DNA of 64,000 bases from Auricularia sp. M13 (GCA_037042915.1 CM073195.1:3410001-3474000), one strand, 5' to 3'. Counted from the stretch's first letter, positions 31,372 to 44,003 are shown. The notes: generated from the letters alone by a model not told the origin. Program-made: numbers and translations.

Positions 31372-32583
31372 ATGACAATCCAAGGGGCTCGGCAGACCGT
31401 AGACGTGCGTGCGAACAGGACGCGGCCAACTGGCCCGGGCGTGGCAGTGTCTCAAATCCACGATTCGGACATTCCACCTGTTGCGATCATTGCGTAAGTC
31501 GCCTTTCCGCAGGGACCAATTGATGCTCACCTCTTTGCACATACAGCGTCTTGGGGCCGACAGGCGTCGGGAAATCAAGTGTGAGTGGGGTGGGGCGATA
31601 GCCGCTGTAGCAGGCGAACTGAGAGCCGTACGTAGTTCATTCGAGCGATCGCAGCCACAGACGGCTCAGGCGCCGAAGTGGCGGAGGATGTTCCCATCGT
31701 GGGCCACGGGCTGCGCTCGTGCACGAACAAAATTCAACCAGTCCGGGCGACCATTGACGGACGTGACTGCGTGCTCATCGACACGCCGGGGTACGACGAC
31801 ACGACGCGAAGCGACGCTGAGATCTTGCGCGAGACCGCAACCTTCCTCGAGGAAATCTTCCACGCAGGGTTCAGGCTGACGGGAGTCGTCTACCTGCATC
31901 GTATTACCGACAACCGCCTCGGCGGCAGCGGCGCAAAGAACCTGCGCATGTTCGAAGCAATCTGCGGCCTGCACGCCATGCCCAACGTCGTCATCTGCAG
32001 CACTATGTGGGATATGTTGGAAGACCAGAGCGTGGGCGAGGCGCGTGAGCGCGAGCTTTGCGCCGGCTTCTGGACGCGGATGATCGATGCTGGGGCGCAG
32101 GTCCGGCGGCTCGATGGATCCAGGGAATCTGCGGTGGGCGCGCTGCGCGCGCTGATTCCACGCCTGCCCGTCACGCTCCGGCTCCAGGACGAGCTCTTAC
32201 GCAAAAGAGTCAAGCTGTCTGACACGACGGCAGGCAAGGAAGTTGGCAACGAGCTTGCACGCGCGATGGAAGCACACCAGGAGGAGATCGAGCGCCTGCA
32301 GCGCGAGCTTCGAGGCGCTCAGGACCGCGATATTGACAGTATCCGTGAAGAGATCGAGCGCGAGCACAGAGAGTTGCGCGCCCGCGAGAAGGAGACGCGT
32401 CGTCTCCACGAGCAGCGCGAGGAAGAGCTGCAGGATCTGAACCGCCGCATTGCAGACTTGGACAACAGACGTGGGCCGGTGTATCTCCTGATGAACATCG
32501 CCAGGTTTGTTGCGGCCTTGACACAGGGCCTTCTTCCAAGGCTCGCTCTGGGTGGACTCGGAGCAGGTGGGTGGGTGAGATAG
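31372..32583 (+). CDS. P-loop GTPase with coiled coil, copy 1
   Basis: Fungal G-domain protein of the AIG1/Toc-like GTPase type common in agaricomycetes; role unknown. Exons: 31372 to about 31494, a short P-loop exon about 31550-31587, then about 31649 to 32583. Spliced, the start of the G domain reads IIAVLGPTGVGKSSFIRAIA (G1, P-loop), followed by VLIDTPGYDDT (G3, DxxG) and GVVYLHRITDNRLGGSGAKN. In the place of the usual G4 NKxD is STMWDML. After residue 230 or so a charged heptad region (EEIERLQRELRGAQ, IREEIEREHRELRAREKETR) forms a coiled coil, then a short hydrophobic C-terminal segment (LLMNIARFVAALTQGLLPRL). The start Met is the last before the conserved PPVAIIA strand and is uncertain. 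Confidence 0.75.
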
Positions 32584-33529
32584 CCGAGAAAATAAACGAC
32601 TCGAATAGCTCGCGCGCGTACATTATCTCCGTGTTCTGAGTTACTGTCTTTCATTAGAGTATCCCAATGTCCAGCAGATTGAAACGCGATGCAATCCAAC
32701 GTTCGTCGGCGGCAAAAAACCTGGCTGAGCCGCGATAGCAATGTCTGATACTATCTGAGCGAGAAAGCCACGGGAAGAAGGGGCTGCGCGTTGATCAGTC
32801 AGCGCCCAGCAGGTCGAAAAAGCGTGTCATCGGATTGGGACCCACGCGCGCGCTGCTAATATGGATGAAAGTGCAGTGCATAATTAAATCTCCAGAATGC
32901 GTGCTGGAGCTCGGAAAGCAGAGTGTCGATGTTGATTGGAATTTGGGAGTCACAGTAATGCCCGCCCACCGTCTAGCCTCGTGGCAGGGCCTTCGGAAGT
33001 TTCACGATGTGCAACTTCTGCAGCTGTAGCCCAAAGAGTGCCACACGTGTGCAATATATTGCTATTCGCCGAAGGTGCTTCTGCAGCGACGAGTTCAGGA
33101 GGATGATGCGGCAATTGCCGCGAGGTTGCCGCACGCAGCCTCCCTAATGAAACTACATATGGGAACTACAGGAGCAGTTGACAGGAGTCGCTTGCTTGAG
33201 TGCGGTATCAATCTGTCCCGGCGGAAATGACGCGTTTAAAGAAGCTCAAGGTAATCTTCAGCGCGCAACGCGCGCAACATCCGTACGTCGAGGTGACTGC
33301 GGCCTCAGGGCTGCATGTTACTAGTTCTAATACATCCGCATAGATTCATGAGTGAGATATATAGTTTGAGGCTGTCGCGGAGGACGAATGGATCCACTGG
33401 GACACAATCACAGGCACCTGCGTCCAAACCTATCGCACCATGGCATTTCGGAAACCCTGTCTCATCGCGTGGGTCTCAGTCCACATCATATTCCGATAAT
33501 GAAAGACGTCGTTGACCGGTTATAGACTC
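32584..33529. other. Intergenic between two GTPase genes
   Basis: No supported gene. Could hold an unrecognised first exon of the second GTPase gene, but no clean splice was found. Confidence 0.45.
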
Positions 33530-34455
33530 ATGGGCCCAACTGGTTCAGGAAAGTCTACGATCATCGATAAGCTCGCTCCCGGGGGCGCGCGAGTTGGGGA
33601 CAGCATGGTATCCTGTACCGCCGATGTGAGCTTCGTCGACGCCGAGGTGGACGGCGTACACGTCACCTTGATTGACACGCCCGGCTTCGACGACACCAAC
33701 ACAAGCGACACCGACACCCTACGCTGCATCGCAAACTGTCTGGAACTCGCGTGCGTCTCGGTCGTCCTATCCTCATCCCCGAAACCCAGACCGGTCAAAC
33801 GCTGACTGCGCCCCGGCGACATCTCAGGTATACCGAGAAGTGGCTGCTGAACGGGATCATCTACATGCAGCGCATCACCGACAACCGCGTCGGCGGCGTC
33901 TCCGCGAAGAACCTGCGCATGTTCCGCAGCCTGTGCGGCGAGGACGCGCTGTGCAACGTCACGCTCTGCACGTCGATGTGGGACATGGTCCAGTGGAGCG
34001 CGACGGAGGCAGAGCGAGCGAACAAGCGCGAGGCCGAGCTCAAGGCGGACTTCTGGGCGCCGATGATCGCATGCGGCGCGACGGTCGGCCGGTTCCACAA
34101 CACGCGCGAGAGCGCCGCCGCGATCGTCCGCCCGCTGATTGCGCACGCGGGCAAGCCCACGAAGCTGCAGACCGAGCTCGCAGACGGCACGCCGCTCGAG
34201 GAGACCGAAAGCGGAAAGCACGTCTCCGAAGAGCTGAAGAAACTCGAGGAGAAGCATCGTCGAGAGATGGAGGCTCTGCGACGGGACATGACCTATCAGT
34301 CTGGCAGGGCGTTGCAGGACCTCAGGAAGGAGCTGGAAGACGAGATGAAGAAGCTCCGCCAGGCGAAGGAGGAGCAGGAGAAATTGGCGAAGACGCGGGA
34401 CCAAGAGATCGAGGAGTTGAGGGAGAGATTGGAGGATGCTGGCCGGATGTGCTGA
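33530..34455 (+). CDS. P-loop GTPase with coiled coil, copy 2
   Basis: Tandem paralogue of 31372-32583. It opens directly with MGPTGSGKSTIIDKLAPGG (G1), then VTLIDTPGFDDTNTSDTDTL (G3), one intron of about 80 nt around 33745-33830, then GIIYMQRITDNRVGGVSAKN, CTSMWDMVQW at the G4 position, and a C-terminal coiled coil (SEELKKLEEKHRREMEALRR, DLRKELEDEMKKLRQAKEE). It ends ...EDAGRMC. If the ATG at 33530 is the true start, it lacks the N-terminal extension of copy 1. The coding part from 33840 onward is uninterrupted. Function unknown; likely cytosolic. Confidence 0.72.
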
Positions 34456-36292
34456 GGATATAATGCGAGTCGGCATCAGTCGAACAAGTGTACGTTTTCT
34501 CGCACGCATGCCATGCCGCATCACTGCCTCGCGTCCGGTATGTGAGTCCAGCTTCAAATTACGGAGAAGAACTGTAGCAGCACTGCACTCAACGTCGTAG
34601 CGCCGCGAGGACACAGCACTTCTCCCGGCCCACACCTATGAGTCGTCACATAATACACCTCAACTCAGTTGCATGCAAGATGATTGTCGCACGGAGAGCC
34701 CAACCGTAACCCTTGTACCCGCGGATGTCATCTCCAATAGGTCATTAGCGACACCGCCGTGCGTAGTATCAGCGGGGCGATGTCGTCTCAGCATAACCCT
34801 GCAGCGTCAACTTGCCAGCAAGAACTGTGGCTGCGCGCGCCGGCGGATGAACCATCCACGTCGACTCGAGCAATCCGAAGCAGGACCGATGTGCAGCCTC
34901 CGCCGACGAAGACGCGACCAAGTATAACCGCAAGATATCGAATTATCGCACGCAAAAGAGAGACCCCGTCGAACCCCAGAAAGGCCTCAGCAGCGCTGGC
35001 GATATCGAATGCGACACAGACTCAATCCGGAAATCCGAATCCGACCCTGCAGCACAGCAGGCGCCCTGCTTTGCAGGGACTACTTTCTACCAGATTCCAG
35101 CCTGAGCAGTCCCGGACCAAGTTTGGTTGTGCGGAGGGCGTGGATGCGCAAAGCCATGGTCACGGTGGCAATTAACCGATTTGAAGCGGCACATTGAAAC
35201 AGTGGAAGGACCCCGCACAAGCGGCACGTGTCAAACGTTAACGTTCACTCTCATGCGGCAGCGACTCGATGTCTAGATTCAAGCAGCCGCTCGCAAGCTG
35301 GCGAAAAACCGTTGGAGCAGCATAGGGAAACTGTTGGAGCAGCATAGGCCCAGTGACCACGGACGGAGGAGGGGTGTCGGCGGCGAGCAGTACAGCCTCC
35401 CACAGAATCTAAGTCTTGTCGCCGTGTCCAAGCTCGCAAGGGCAGCGTCACGAACAGCACGGGTATGTCCATTGACTCTGATGCAGGACAGTGGGAGTGA
35501 AAGAGAGGAAACGGAGATGCTAATGCTAAGTCCGTTAACGTTCCTCTTTCCGGAATCCGGAAGCGCTTCCGGAGCCGGTACTTTGTGGAGATAAGGACGC
35601 GGCTCAAGGACGCGCTGGCACAGTGGCAGGAATCACGGTTCCTGGGATGCGGGTAGAGCGTAAGAGCCGCATCCAGACAATTCAGCCAGCCTGCCTGGGA
35701 CAGTACATGACTTTGACGAGCCCGAGTCCGTCAGAACTGAACTGTATCCCTGAGGGTGCAGTAAGAATGTGGCAAAGATGAACCGGACAATCAGACCAGT
35801 GCCAGTTCTTTGTCATAGTCTGATCCCGAGTTGAACTGTAAAGTATAACGCGTACAGTAACGTTCCAAGCAGTCAGCCAACGTCGCCGCCATGTGGACAC
35901 CCTCCCAACGGACGACGACACGGGCAAGCAGGGCGAGAGTAAAGGACATATAGACATAGATTTTTTGCAGTAACAAGACCTCGCAGAACTGGAGTTCGTC
36001 GGACGCACTGGCAGAGCACAGCGGACGTGTTCCTCGTACAGTATCATACGGGAGCCGGAGACAGAGAGCGGACAAACAAGACGTGGACAGTTCGTTCGGA
36101 CAGAGACAGTGATGGGGGCGGAGGCGGAGACAGAGTCTAGCACTGCTGCAGCGCTTTTGAGTTCGAGTTCGAGTTCGACGGGGCCCAAGAAAAATCCGGA
36201 GTGGCAAGCTCTGGGTAGCACCACAGTTCAGACCACAAAGCAGTAAGGGAGGAGAGAAACGCACCAGGGTCCGGCTCTGCTCTCCTCGCACT
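34456..36292. other. Intergenic, no supported gene
   Basis: An open plus-strand frame at 34759-35175 is rich in Ser, Thr, Pro and Arg with no domain. Its opening weakly recalls the frame at 30817-31107 that also lies beside a GTPase gene, so both may be remnants of lost N-terminal exons. Short repeats: a 22-bp doublet at about 35313-35352 and a hexanucleotide GTTCGA run near 36160. Confidence 0.4.
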
Positions 36293-38130
36293 CTACTTCC
36301 TCGCGCCGCTGCGCCTCCTCGGCGCCGCCCGAGCCCTCGCCTTGGGCTTCCTCGCCGCCGGCGCCTTCCTCGCAGCAGCCGGTGCCTTGGCGCCCTTCTC
36401 AAAGTCGGCGACGGCGCCGGGCGCGTCGGCGCGCAGGCGCGCGGCGGGCTCCCAGGTGCGCTGCGTCGCGGGGTAGCCCTTCCAGTGCACGCGGTACTGC
36501 ACGCGGCCGCCGACGCTGCGGCGCTCGACGATGCGCTCAATCTCGTAGCGCTCCTCCTCCTCATCCTCAGCCTTCTTCGGCGCCCGCGCCTTCCGCGCGC
36601 GCTTGGCCTTCGGCGCTGCGCCGTCGGCGCGCTTGCGCTTGCCGCCGTACGCAGTGGAGACGGCGCCGGTCTCGGGCGGCTTGCGCGGCGAGGAGCGCAC
36701 GCCGGCGGGCTTGGCCTTCGTCTTTGGCGTGCTCGGCTGCGGCGAGTCGGGCTCGGGCGGCGGCGGGGTGACGGGCTCGCCGTCCGCGTCGGCGTCCGTC
36801 ACTGCCGCGCTGGCGCTCTTGCGGGGCGGCATCGAGATGGCGGTGCGCGAGGTGACGGTCGAACTTGCGGAGTCGGCCTCGCCCGACTCCGCCGCGGAGG
36901 CATCCGCACGGTCTGCTAAGCAATGTCAACGTCAAACAAGCCTGGATGTATGCACTCACCGTGACGTCCGGCGCGATGGAACTCCGCGACGCGCTCGGGC
37001 GCGCTGTCCTCGATGTCGGCCGCGGGCTCCCAGGTGTCGTGCTCGGGCCCGTAGCCGAGCCAGCGCACGCGCAGCGTGCCGCTGGGCGCGTCGCGCGCGA
37101 CGACGCGCTCGACGATGTAGCGCTTGGGCAGGTCCGTGGGCAGCGCGCACACGCGCGGCGTCGCGCGGCGCGGGTGCGCCCACGCGGCCGGCAGCACCTG
37201 CGTCGGCACGCGCGCGTGCGCGGCGGGCGCGAAGCTGCCGCGCGTGCCGCGCTCGCGGGTGTACTTGGTGAACTCGCACAGCGTGTGCTCAATGTCCAGC
37301 GGCTGCAGCGGCAGCCGCTCAGGGCCCAGCCCGTCGAAGCTGAGGCCGAGGCGCGCGAGATGCTCGGCCTGGGTGGCCGCCATGTAGCGCATGGCGGCGT
37401 CGGCGAGCGCGGGCTTGAGCCTGGGGGGGAGCGCGAAGCAGAGCTTGAGGCCGGCGAGCGCGCCGGGGCCGGCGACGACGAGGTCGGCGGGGTGGAAGTG
37501 GAAGGCGGGCGTGTAGGACAGGTCGAGCGCGAGCTGCCACGCGTTGAACGGGCCCATGCCGGGGAAGCTCTTCAGCAGCGCGTACACGTCCGCGAGGCTG
37601 GCGCACGCGGCGAGCAGCGCGGGCAGGCCGGAGCCCATCATCGCGGCGACGCCCCAGACGTGGCTCGTGTGCGCGGCGGCCGTCCAGCGCGGCGCCGGCT
37701 TCTGGAACGCGCCCGTGTAGAGCTTCGCGCCGGCCGCCTTGGCCGCGCTCAGCACTGCGCAGTACTCGTCCTCTTTAAAGGTCGCGTAGGACGGCATGGG
37801 CGGGAAGTGGCGGCAGAGCAGCTCCCAGGTCTCGATGCGGTGGAAGACGTTGAACAGGCACACGCGGAAGACGACCTCCTCGACCTCCTGCGGTCCCTGC
37901 TCGACGACGCGCGTCACGAGGTACTGCGAGCACCGGTCCAGCACCCGATACACGTTGCAGTACCCGTGGCTGCCCAGCGCGACGTCGTCCGTCCACGGCC
38001 CAGGCGCCCCGCTCGCCCTCCGCATGAAAACCGCATGCCGCGCAGCGAGGAACCGCCAGAAGTCGTCGAACGCCGCGGTCGGCTTCAGCTGCACCCCGCC
38101 CGCCACCTCGACCGTTGCTGGACGCTCCAT
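36293..38130 (-). CDS. 5-hmdU-kinase-type helical domain fused to two chromodomains (597 aa)
   Basis: Two exons, 38130-36960 and 36915-36293, with a 44-nt intron, sum to 1794 nt. Residues about 10-250 match the helical domain found in phage 5-hydroxymethyl-dU DNA kinases and DNA base-hypermodification proteins: FDDFWRFLAARHAVFMRR, PWTDDVALGSHGYCNVYRVL, DRCSQYLVTRVV, FRVCLFNVFHRIETWELL, AKLYTGAF, MGPFNAWQLALDLSYT and DLVVAGPGALAGLKLCF. Chromodomain 1 near residue 345: RYIVERVVARDAPSGTLRVR, YGPEHDTWEPAADI. Chromodomain 2 near residue 500: RYEIERIVERRSVGGRVQYR, YPATQRTWEPAARL. Basic, Ala/Lys/Arg-rich linkers and tail fit a nuclear, DNA-binding protein. Related fungal proteins have been linked with TET/JBP-type oxygenases; no such gene is in this window. 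Very GC-rich. A longer in-frame start (38403) exists but adds only low-complexity sequence. Confidence 0.85.
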
Positions 38131-41100
38131 TAGTGTGGGTGCTGTCGGAGGGCGTTTTGCGCTTTGTTTTTGCCGGGAGAACCCGGCGGCGAAGCGATCG
38201 TCGGACTCGGTGTCACTTGTCCAGCATGCAGATTGGCGCTGGCTTATTAGACTTTCGCCCCCTCCCATTCCGTATCCATACGTGGAAGCTGATCGGGTCG
38301 TATCTGCATCAGCCTCAGCCTGCGCTGGCCGCCGCCGCCAGCTGCAGGCTCCAGTGCTCAACGGCAGTATCGCGCGCCGCCTGCCGCCATGCGCGCACGA
38401 CATGGTCGACGTCGAGGAGAAAGCCTAGATTGCGGACATAGGTTCGACAGCTCAGCGCTCAGCCTTTTTTTCTCGGAGTCTGAAAGCGCGATACCAGCGG
38501 CAACGACGGTTCGCCCCCGTATTCAGCGCAGCCCTGCAGTGACGGCGCTCGCCCGCTCAGTCTTCCCGCCTCTGTCTTTGCTGGGAAGGAGGACCGCCCC
38601 GAGCGTGCGAGAGTTTGCACCACGTCGAGGCGCATCGCTGAAACTGATCTCATTTTCGCTGCGTTTTCTCACAGCAAACATTGCACCATGGCTTCCCAAC
38701 TTCCTGCTCTCCACCGCAGTCGTAATTCGGTATACATCTACATCTGCGTCATATGAGCTCGTTGCCTTGTCCTTGTCCACGATTTTCTCACTGTCCGACG
38801 CACTGTCAGTGGCTGGGACTCAACTCTATCACCGAATCTCGATATCGCGGGTGCAACGTTAGAACGTAGGGCCCGACGCGAAGCACGACGGCGCGCCTGC
38901 CGTCGCGACGATCACTCTCAGGAAGGAAGAGATTGTCACTGTAGCAGCCGCGACACCTGAGTAAGTATCTCCGCAGGCGCTGACGGACATAGTATATATA
39001 TAACGCCGAGGATACTTCGTCGACGTCGTGCAATTTATTTTATCTATTGTGTAAGATGAAAGATTGTATTGCAGGTACCAATGAATGATACTCAGTACCA
39101 GTACTGTACAAAGAACTTTCTCAGTGCTGTTGGCGCTGGACGGCGGAGATATAGTCAGCTAAATCCGGGTGGGCGCTTTCTCGACCGTGACTCCGCAATG
39201 TTCTGGATTGACGCCTTCGAATCGCGCTCTCCTGACCTCTGACCTGGTGTATATCCAAGCGGCGCCGAGCTGCAGTTCCTGCAGGCGCGTTCTCCGTCCA
39301 GAAGGAACATGCACAAGTGCCGCGGCTGCCGACGGACAAGGTGCGCGCAGTCTGGCCCGAGTCGTCGCGTGGGGTGTTCACGCTACATAGCCGATATACG
39401 ATAACTTGAACTGAGCGCGCTGTTCCACGCAGGCTGGAGCGGGTCGTGAACCTCGGCGCGTCGAGCTCTTTTCGGTGCTCAGTCCTACTTCGCTCCTTGT
39501 CGTCGTCCCTACCCTGGTCCGAACTTGCACGCGCGATGCGTGTCTCCGCTGCTTGCGCTAACCGCATGAGGTGAATGGAGCACCCCGCTCTATGCGCAGC
39601 GTGACCGCGCGCAGCATCAGGCCTGCGCTGGAGGAGGACGCGGATGCCATGCCTCCCTCGCGAGGCGCACGGGCAGGCCACTTTCCTCCCTCCCCGCTCC
39701 TTCCACCAATCTCGTCCTCCCACGTCCTGTCCTCTGCGCTTCCTCAGTGCCCGCTGTCTTGCACGCCATCTCGATCCCACACCCCGTGGTCGAGCCATCC
39801 TGCGCACCAGCTTAGCGCGCTGCCCGTGGGCACGACGCAGCCTGCGAGGTAGACCGCGACGTGCGAATATGAAACCTGGTGCTGAGCATGCAGCTCAAGA
39901 GTCTGCTATAGAGGCATGCGCCTTGCCTCAAAGTCGAACCCCACCGCCGGTTCCCGTTTGCCTTCCGTAGCTCTTGGAACGTGCGCACGACGCAACTCTC
40001 GTTGAAACGCGCCGCGGAATAGCTGGTTCTGGTTAGTTCTGACCCATCCATCTCGTCCTTTCTTGCCCGACCCTCTCTGAGTCTACGTCGTCCACCTCCA
40101 GCGCAGTCGAGTCTGCGCGGCGCAGAGCATGACCAGGATGAGGATGAGAAGATGTCGGTGGCGACGGCTGTGGCTCCAAGTTCGCTCCCAATACCCATCC
40201 CGTCGTCCGCCTCACCCAGACGACATGCATATGCCAGCCCTTCAAGCCTCAGGGCTTCTGAAAATTCCCTGAGAATGGGATGTAAACAATTTCAATTAAT
40301 GTGATATGCTCATGAGATGGAGACGCCGCATGAAGTGAAGGAATGCGTTGCAGATGGGGACGCGGGAGGCGAACCCGCACGTCGGATCTTCGGCGAAAGC
40401 GGAGATACACATTTGCTACCGCGGCCGCAACCAACCAACCTCGTTCTCGACTCCTTGAACTTATGCACGTGCAGGACACGACAGCTGCGCGTCGTATTGC
40501 TTTGCAACCTCTGTGCTATACTCTGGCCGCCCTGTGACTGCCGCCATCTCTGCAGTCGCCCTTTGTCGAACTTGGGTAGCTTCAGCTCCATGATCAGGAG
40601 GCACGTTCTAAGTATTCATCGCGTCATCACTAGCTCAATCCTATGCCCACGCAGATCCCCCGCATTACACAAACTCCGTCAGATTCTGGAATGCGACCCG
40701 CATGCTGGCTCGTCTGAACTCTTTGCCGGTGTACTCTTGCGTGTCTGCTGCTGCCAGCGTGATTTTGTCGAGGAAAAGGGTCCGCTTTTTTTGAATGGCT
40801 TCTAGCTTTGCGCTTGGTCTGCTCCTGTGCGATTCCATGATTATGGCTCGGTTCAAGTTCTGCGTGGAACCGGTGGATTTTCTCTTGGCATCCGCTGGGC
40901 TCTGCAACCTCAGCTGCTCTTTGCCTGCCTGCTCTTTGCCTGCACCTGCAATACCAGTCTCCACTTGCGCGGAATTCTAGTTATGCCTCACTCGTCGGCC
41001 GCAGTGCGATATATTAATAAATGTCTGGGGGCGCGGGGGATATATTAATAAATGTCTGGGGGCGCGGGGACGACCAGCCTGATTTCGACTAGTTGATTCG

Positions 41101-41608
41101 GTTCTCTAGAATGCTCCTATCTGCCTATTAACGTAAAGGTTCGCAGCCTCCCTGGAAGCATACATGGTGTGCATGAAAATCCTCGCCGTACTCCCATTTC
41201 CGTGCACCAGTAGCACAGTGACAGTCTCTGGAAGTTTCCCGGTCCGGCATGGCAAGGGCGCACGGATCGACGATCGACAGGACGCATCGCATCCGGTGCC
41301 GCGCGCGCGCGAATTGGATGCCTATGACGCCGCCCGGGCGAGCGCCAGAATCCGAATCATAGCGGCATGGTCGACAAAATGGAGGTGGGCCTTTGCGACT
41401 TGCTACAGCTAGTCTAAGTCTCGTCGGTCGACTGATTGCAGAATAGCACTTAGCAGCGCACAGGCCGACGCGCTTCGCGCGTTTGATCGCGGACTGGCGC
41501 TAGTCCCTTGTGCCCGCACCGGCGCACGGACGGATATAAGTGAGCCGACCATCCTTAGGCCGAAATCGCGACGCGCCCCACAGTCCCTTCCCCGCACGTC
41601 GCAACGCC
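38131..41608. other. Long gene-poor stretch
   Basis: Almost 3.5 kb with no supported gene. Open frames at 39121-39807 (minus, Arg-rich), 39571-39970 (plus) and 40665-40964 (minus, charged) lack domains and splice support. A TATATATA-rich patch lies near 38990. A 31-bp tandem repeat is listed separately. Confidence 0.45.
41008..41069. repeat. Perfect 31-bp tandem duplication
   Basis: Two adjacent identical copies (41008-41038 and 41039-41069) of a unit with TATATTAATAAATG followed by a G-rich half. Intergenic. Confidence 0.9.
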
Positions 41609-43418
41609 ATGCCTCTGACTTTCAGCAATGCCACCCCCGAGCAGAGGGCATTGATACACGGCACGGAGCTTGTGTACGTCGCGCGCCGCGACACTTTCAG
41701 TTTCTTTTGCCTGTGTCCGACTGAAGATTGTTCTCAGCTACGGGCCCTACCTCGTCGGCATGTACCTCAACCTCATCCTGTGCGTGTCCGGGCTACCTCC
41801 CTCGCCGATCGATTTCGGTCGCACTCACGCGCCGAGCAGTTACGGCGTTTCGTGCACCCAGGCCCATTTCTACGTCGTTCAATTCCCCAAGTGCGCCTCC
41901 CCGCCGCGCACAAACTGGGACGTCACTGATTAGCGTCTGTGTCTCCAGGGACCGCATGTGGATCAAACTCTTCGTGCGAACCTTCCATCCAACGTTTCTC
42001 AACCTTTCCGTGAGGCTGACTGCATGCGCTGATTTCTAGTTATGGTCTCTCTTCCTCACTTCGACAGCCAGTACTGCGATAGTCATGTACATTGCGTACG
42101 TCGACCTGGTCAAGAACTTCGGTGTGTAGTATCTTTACTTTCTCCCCGTTGTCTGACCGACGTTTGACTTTTCAGGACTCGACGTCGTCGGCGGAGTGCC
42201 GAACAAAGGTATGGCAGCATGTAATCGATATCCAACGTATGGCTCACTGCGCCCCTTTACTAGCCTATCCCATCAGTGAGTGGTTGTAGAGTTTTCCATC
42301 CTCAGTGAATTTACGATCTCGTTCTCAGATTCTTGCCTCACGGTGCGTCGACCCTCTCACAAGAGCTTTCCCGGACGCTCATGCGCGTCGTAGGGCGTCA
42401 TCGCAGCACAAGCCCAACTCTTCTATGCTTGGCGCATCCACAAGCTCTCCAAGAACTGGATCTTCACCCTCTCAATAACGGGGCTTTCCATCACCGGCGT
42501 TAGTGCGTACCAGCACTCCAGCATTACGTACCTCTGTATCTGATTGAGGATCTTAGTTGGCGCATTCGGAATTGGGATCATCCTAAGCGGGGTTGCCTCG
42601 TATGCCGAGTCGTACAAGTACAAGACTTATGCGATCGTTTGGCTGATCGCCACGGTGCTATGCGACGTCTTCATTGCCGTCGTGCTGGTTATCTACTTGG
42701 TACGCTGTCGCGAGGAATGGTGTCGGCATTACAGCTCATATGGTTTTGCAGCGTTCGAAGAAGAGCGGCATTCAAGCCACTGATGACACTGTAGACATGA
42801 TCATCAACTGTAAGCAGCATCCATTCGGCCTGACATCTGCTCATGCCCTTTGTTAGTGACTGTTCGGACGGGCCTGGTGACCGCTCTGACTGCCGTCTTC
42901 GAGCTCATTGCCTACCTCGTATTCACAGTATGTTCTGGCCCGCATTCTATCGCACAATAGCTTAATCCCTTATTCATAGTCGAACGGAGCGTACGTTCGG
43001 AGACTCCAGTTGCGAGCAGCGAAGGGCTGAGATGTTGATTGCACTATGCAGGCACCTGACTTTCGGCTTCCTCTTGGGAAAGCTCTACGTCAATATGGTC
43101 TTCTCCTCACTCAACTCCCGCCGCACAATGGGAACTTCCTCAGAGCGCGGGGTACGTTCCACCCCCCAGCCCGGACGCTCGTGAGTCTGACACATGGAAT
43201 AGCAAACCGGACAAGAAGGGATTTCATTGAGTGCGATTAACACCGCGCACGTCTTCGTGACTGTCGAGTCGCACCGCCAACGCGACCGCGACCCCGATCT
43301 CGAGCACGACTCCACTGTTGACGACGGCAAGGTCAACCACAGCGCGCTCACGTCGCGGCCACGTGCATCCTACAAGGTCGACAAGGGCGATCACAGCGAC
43401 AACGATGGTACTTTGTGA
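41609..43418 (+). CDS. DUF6534-type seven-helix integral membrane protein
   Basis: Multi-exon gene for a basidiomycete polytopic membrane protein of unknown function. Start MPLTFSNATPEQRALIHGTE, spliced to IVLSYGPYLVGMYLNLIL, the typical first helix of this family. Further segments: DRMWIKLFV, VMYIAYVDLVKNFG, GVIAAQAQLFYAWRIHKLSK, WIFTLSITGLSITG, VGAFGIGIILSGVASYAESY, YAIVWLIATVLCDVFIAVVL, VRTGLVTALTAVFELIAYLVF and HLTFGFLLGKLYVNMVFSSL followed by NSRR. The C-terminal cytoplasmic tail is hydrophilic and acidic (VESHRQRDRDPDLEH, KVDKGDHSDNDGTL). At least eight introns of 45-65 nt are needed. The AYAWR/FFAWRI motif after the fourth helix is a family hallmark. Probably plasma membrane. Confidence 0.8.
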
Positions 43419-44003
43419 GCTGCCATGGGCAGTTAGGGAGGATGGAATGCATATGAAAGTTACCGACGGGTGGATTCACAGGGCGGAATGCGTCGAATGT
43501 AATGGTGTACGGTTTGCTCTCGTTGGTGCACGGTTCACAGAGGGATGCACTGGGATAGCTTCCAGCCTCATACACTTCAGCACTTATACAGAGCATACAG
43601 CCGCTACCATATTCTGTTTATCGGGATGATTTCAAGCCCCAGACATGTATCAAAAGGTCATTAAAATGTTTATATTTGCTTTCTGAAGGTTGAAGATTTC
43701 CATGTACTTCGAGAAACGGTCGACCGCAGCGAGCTACCGCCGACGGTGGGGAGAGGACGAGTCCGCAAGGTCGTTAAATGGGGGGCAATGGGTACAAGAT
43801 GGGTGCCAGCAACGCATCTATCTTAGAGACAGAGTACATGTGCATGACGAGGCGAAGAGTGTAAATGGAGGAGGCAACGGTGGGTATTATCCTACACGAA
43901 GTTGAAGAGTCGTGGGACTGGTCGTCTCGGAACTCGGCCCTGCGGCGAGATTGGGTCAATACACGAGCGGAAAGGTCAAATCGATCAGACTCACAGGTCA
44001 TGT
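43419..44003. other. Intergenic between convergent genes
   Basis: No supported gene, RNA or repeat. Confidence 0.5.

Noticed and set aside
36382-38133. Long plus-strand frames opposite the chromodomain gene, including one of 422 aa
   Set aside because: Arg/Ala/Gly-rich antisense shadows of a very GC-rich coding region; no domain and no splice logic.
39121-39807. 228-aa Arg-rich minus-strand frame
   Set aside because: Composition typical of chance frames in GC-rich DNA; no recognisable motif.
40340-40440. tRNA gene on the minus strand
   Set aside because: A perfect T-arm-like hairpin (stem GCGGG/CCCGC, 7-base loop with TTCG) sits at 40362-40378, but no matching acceptor stem, A box or anticodon arm could be found on either strand.
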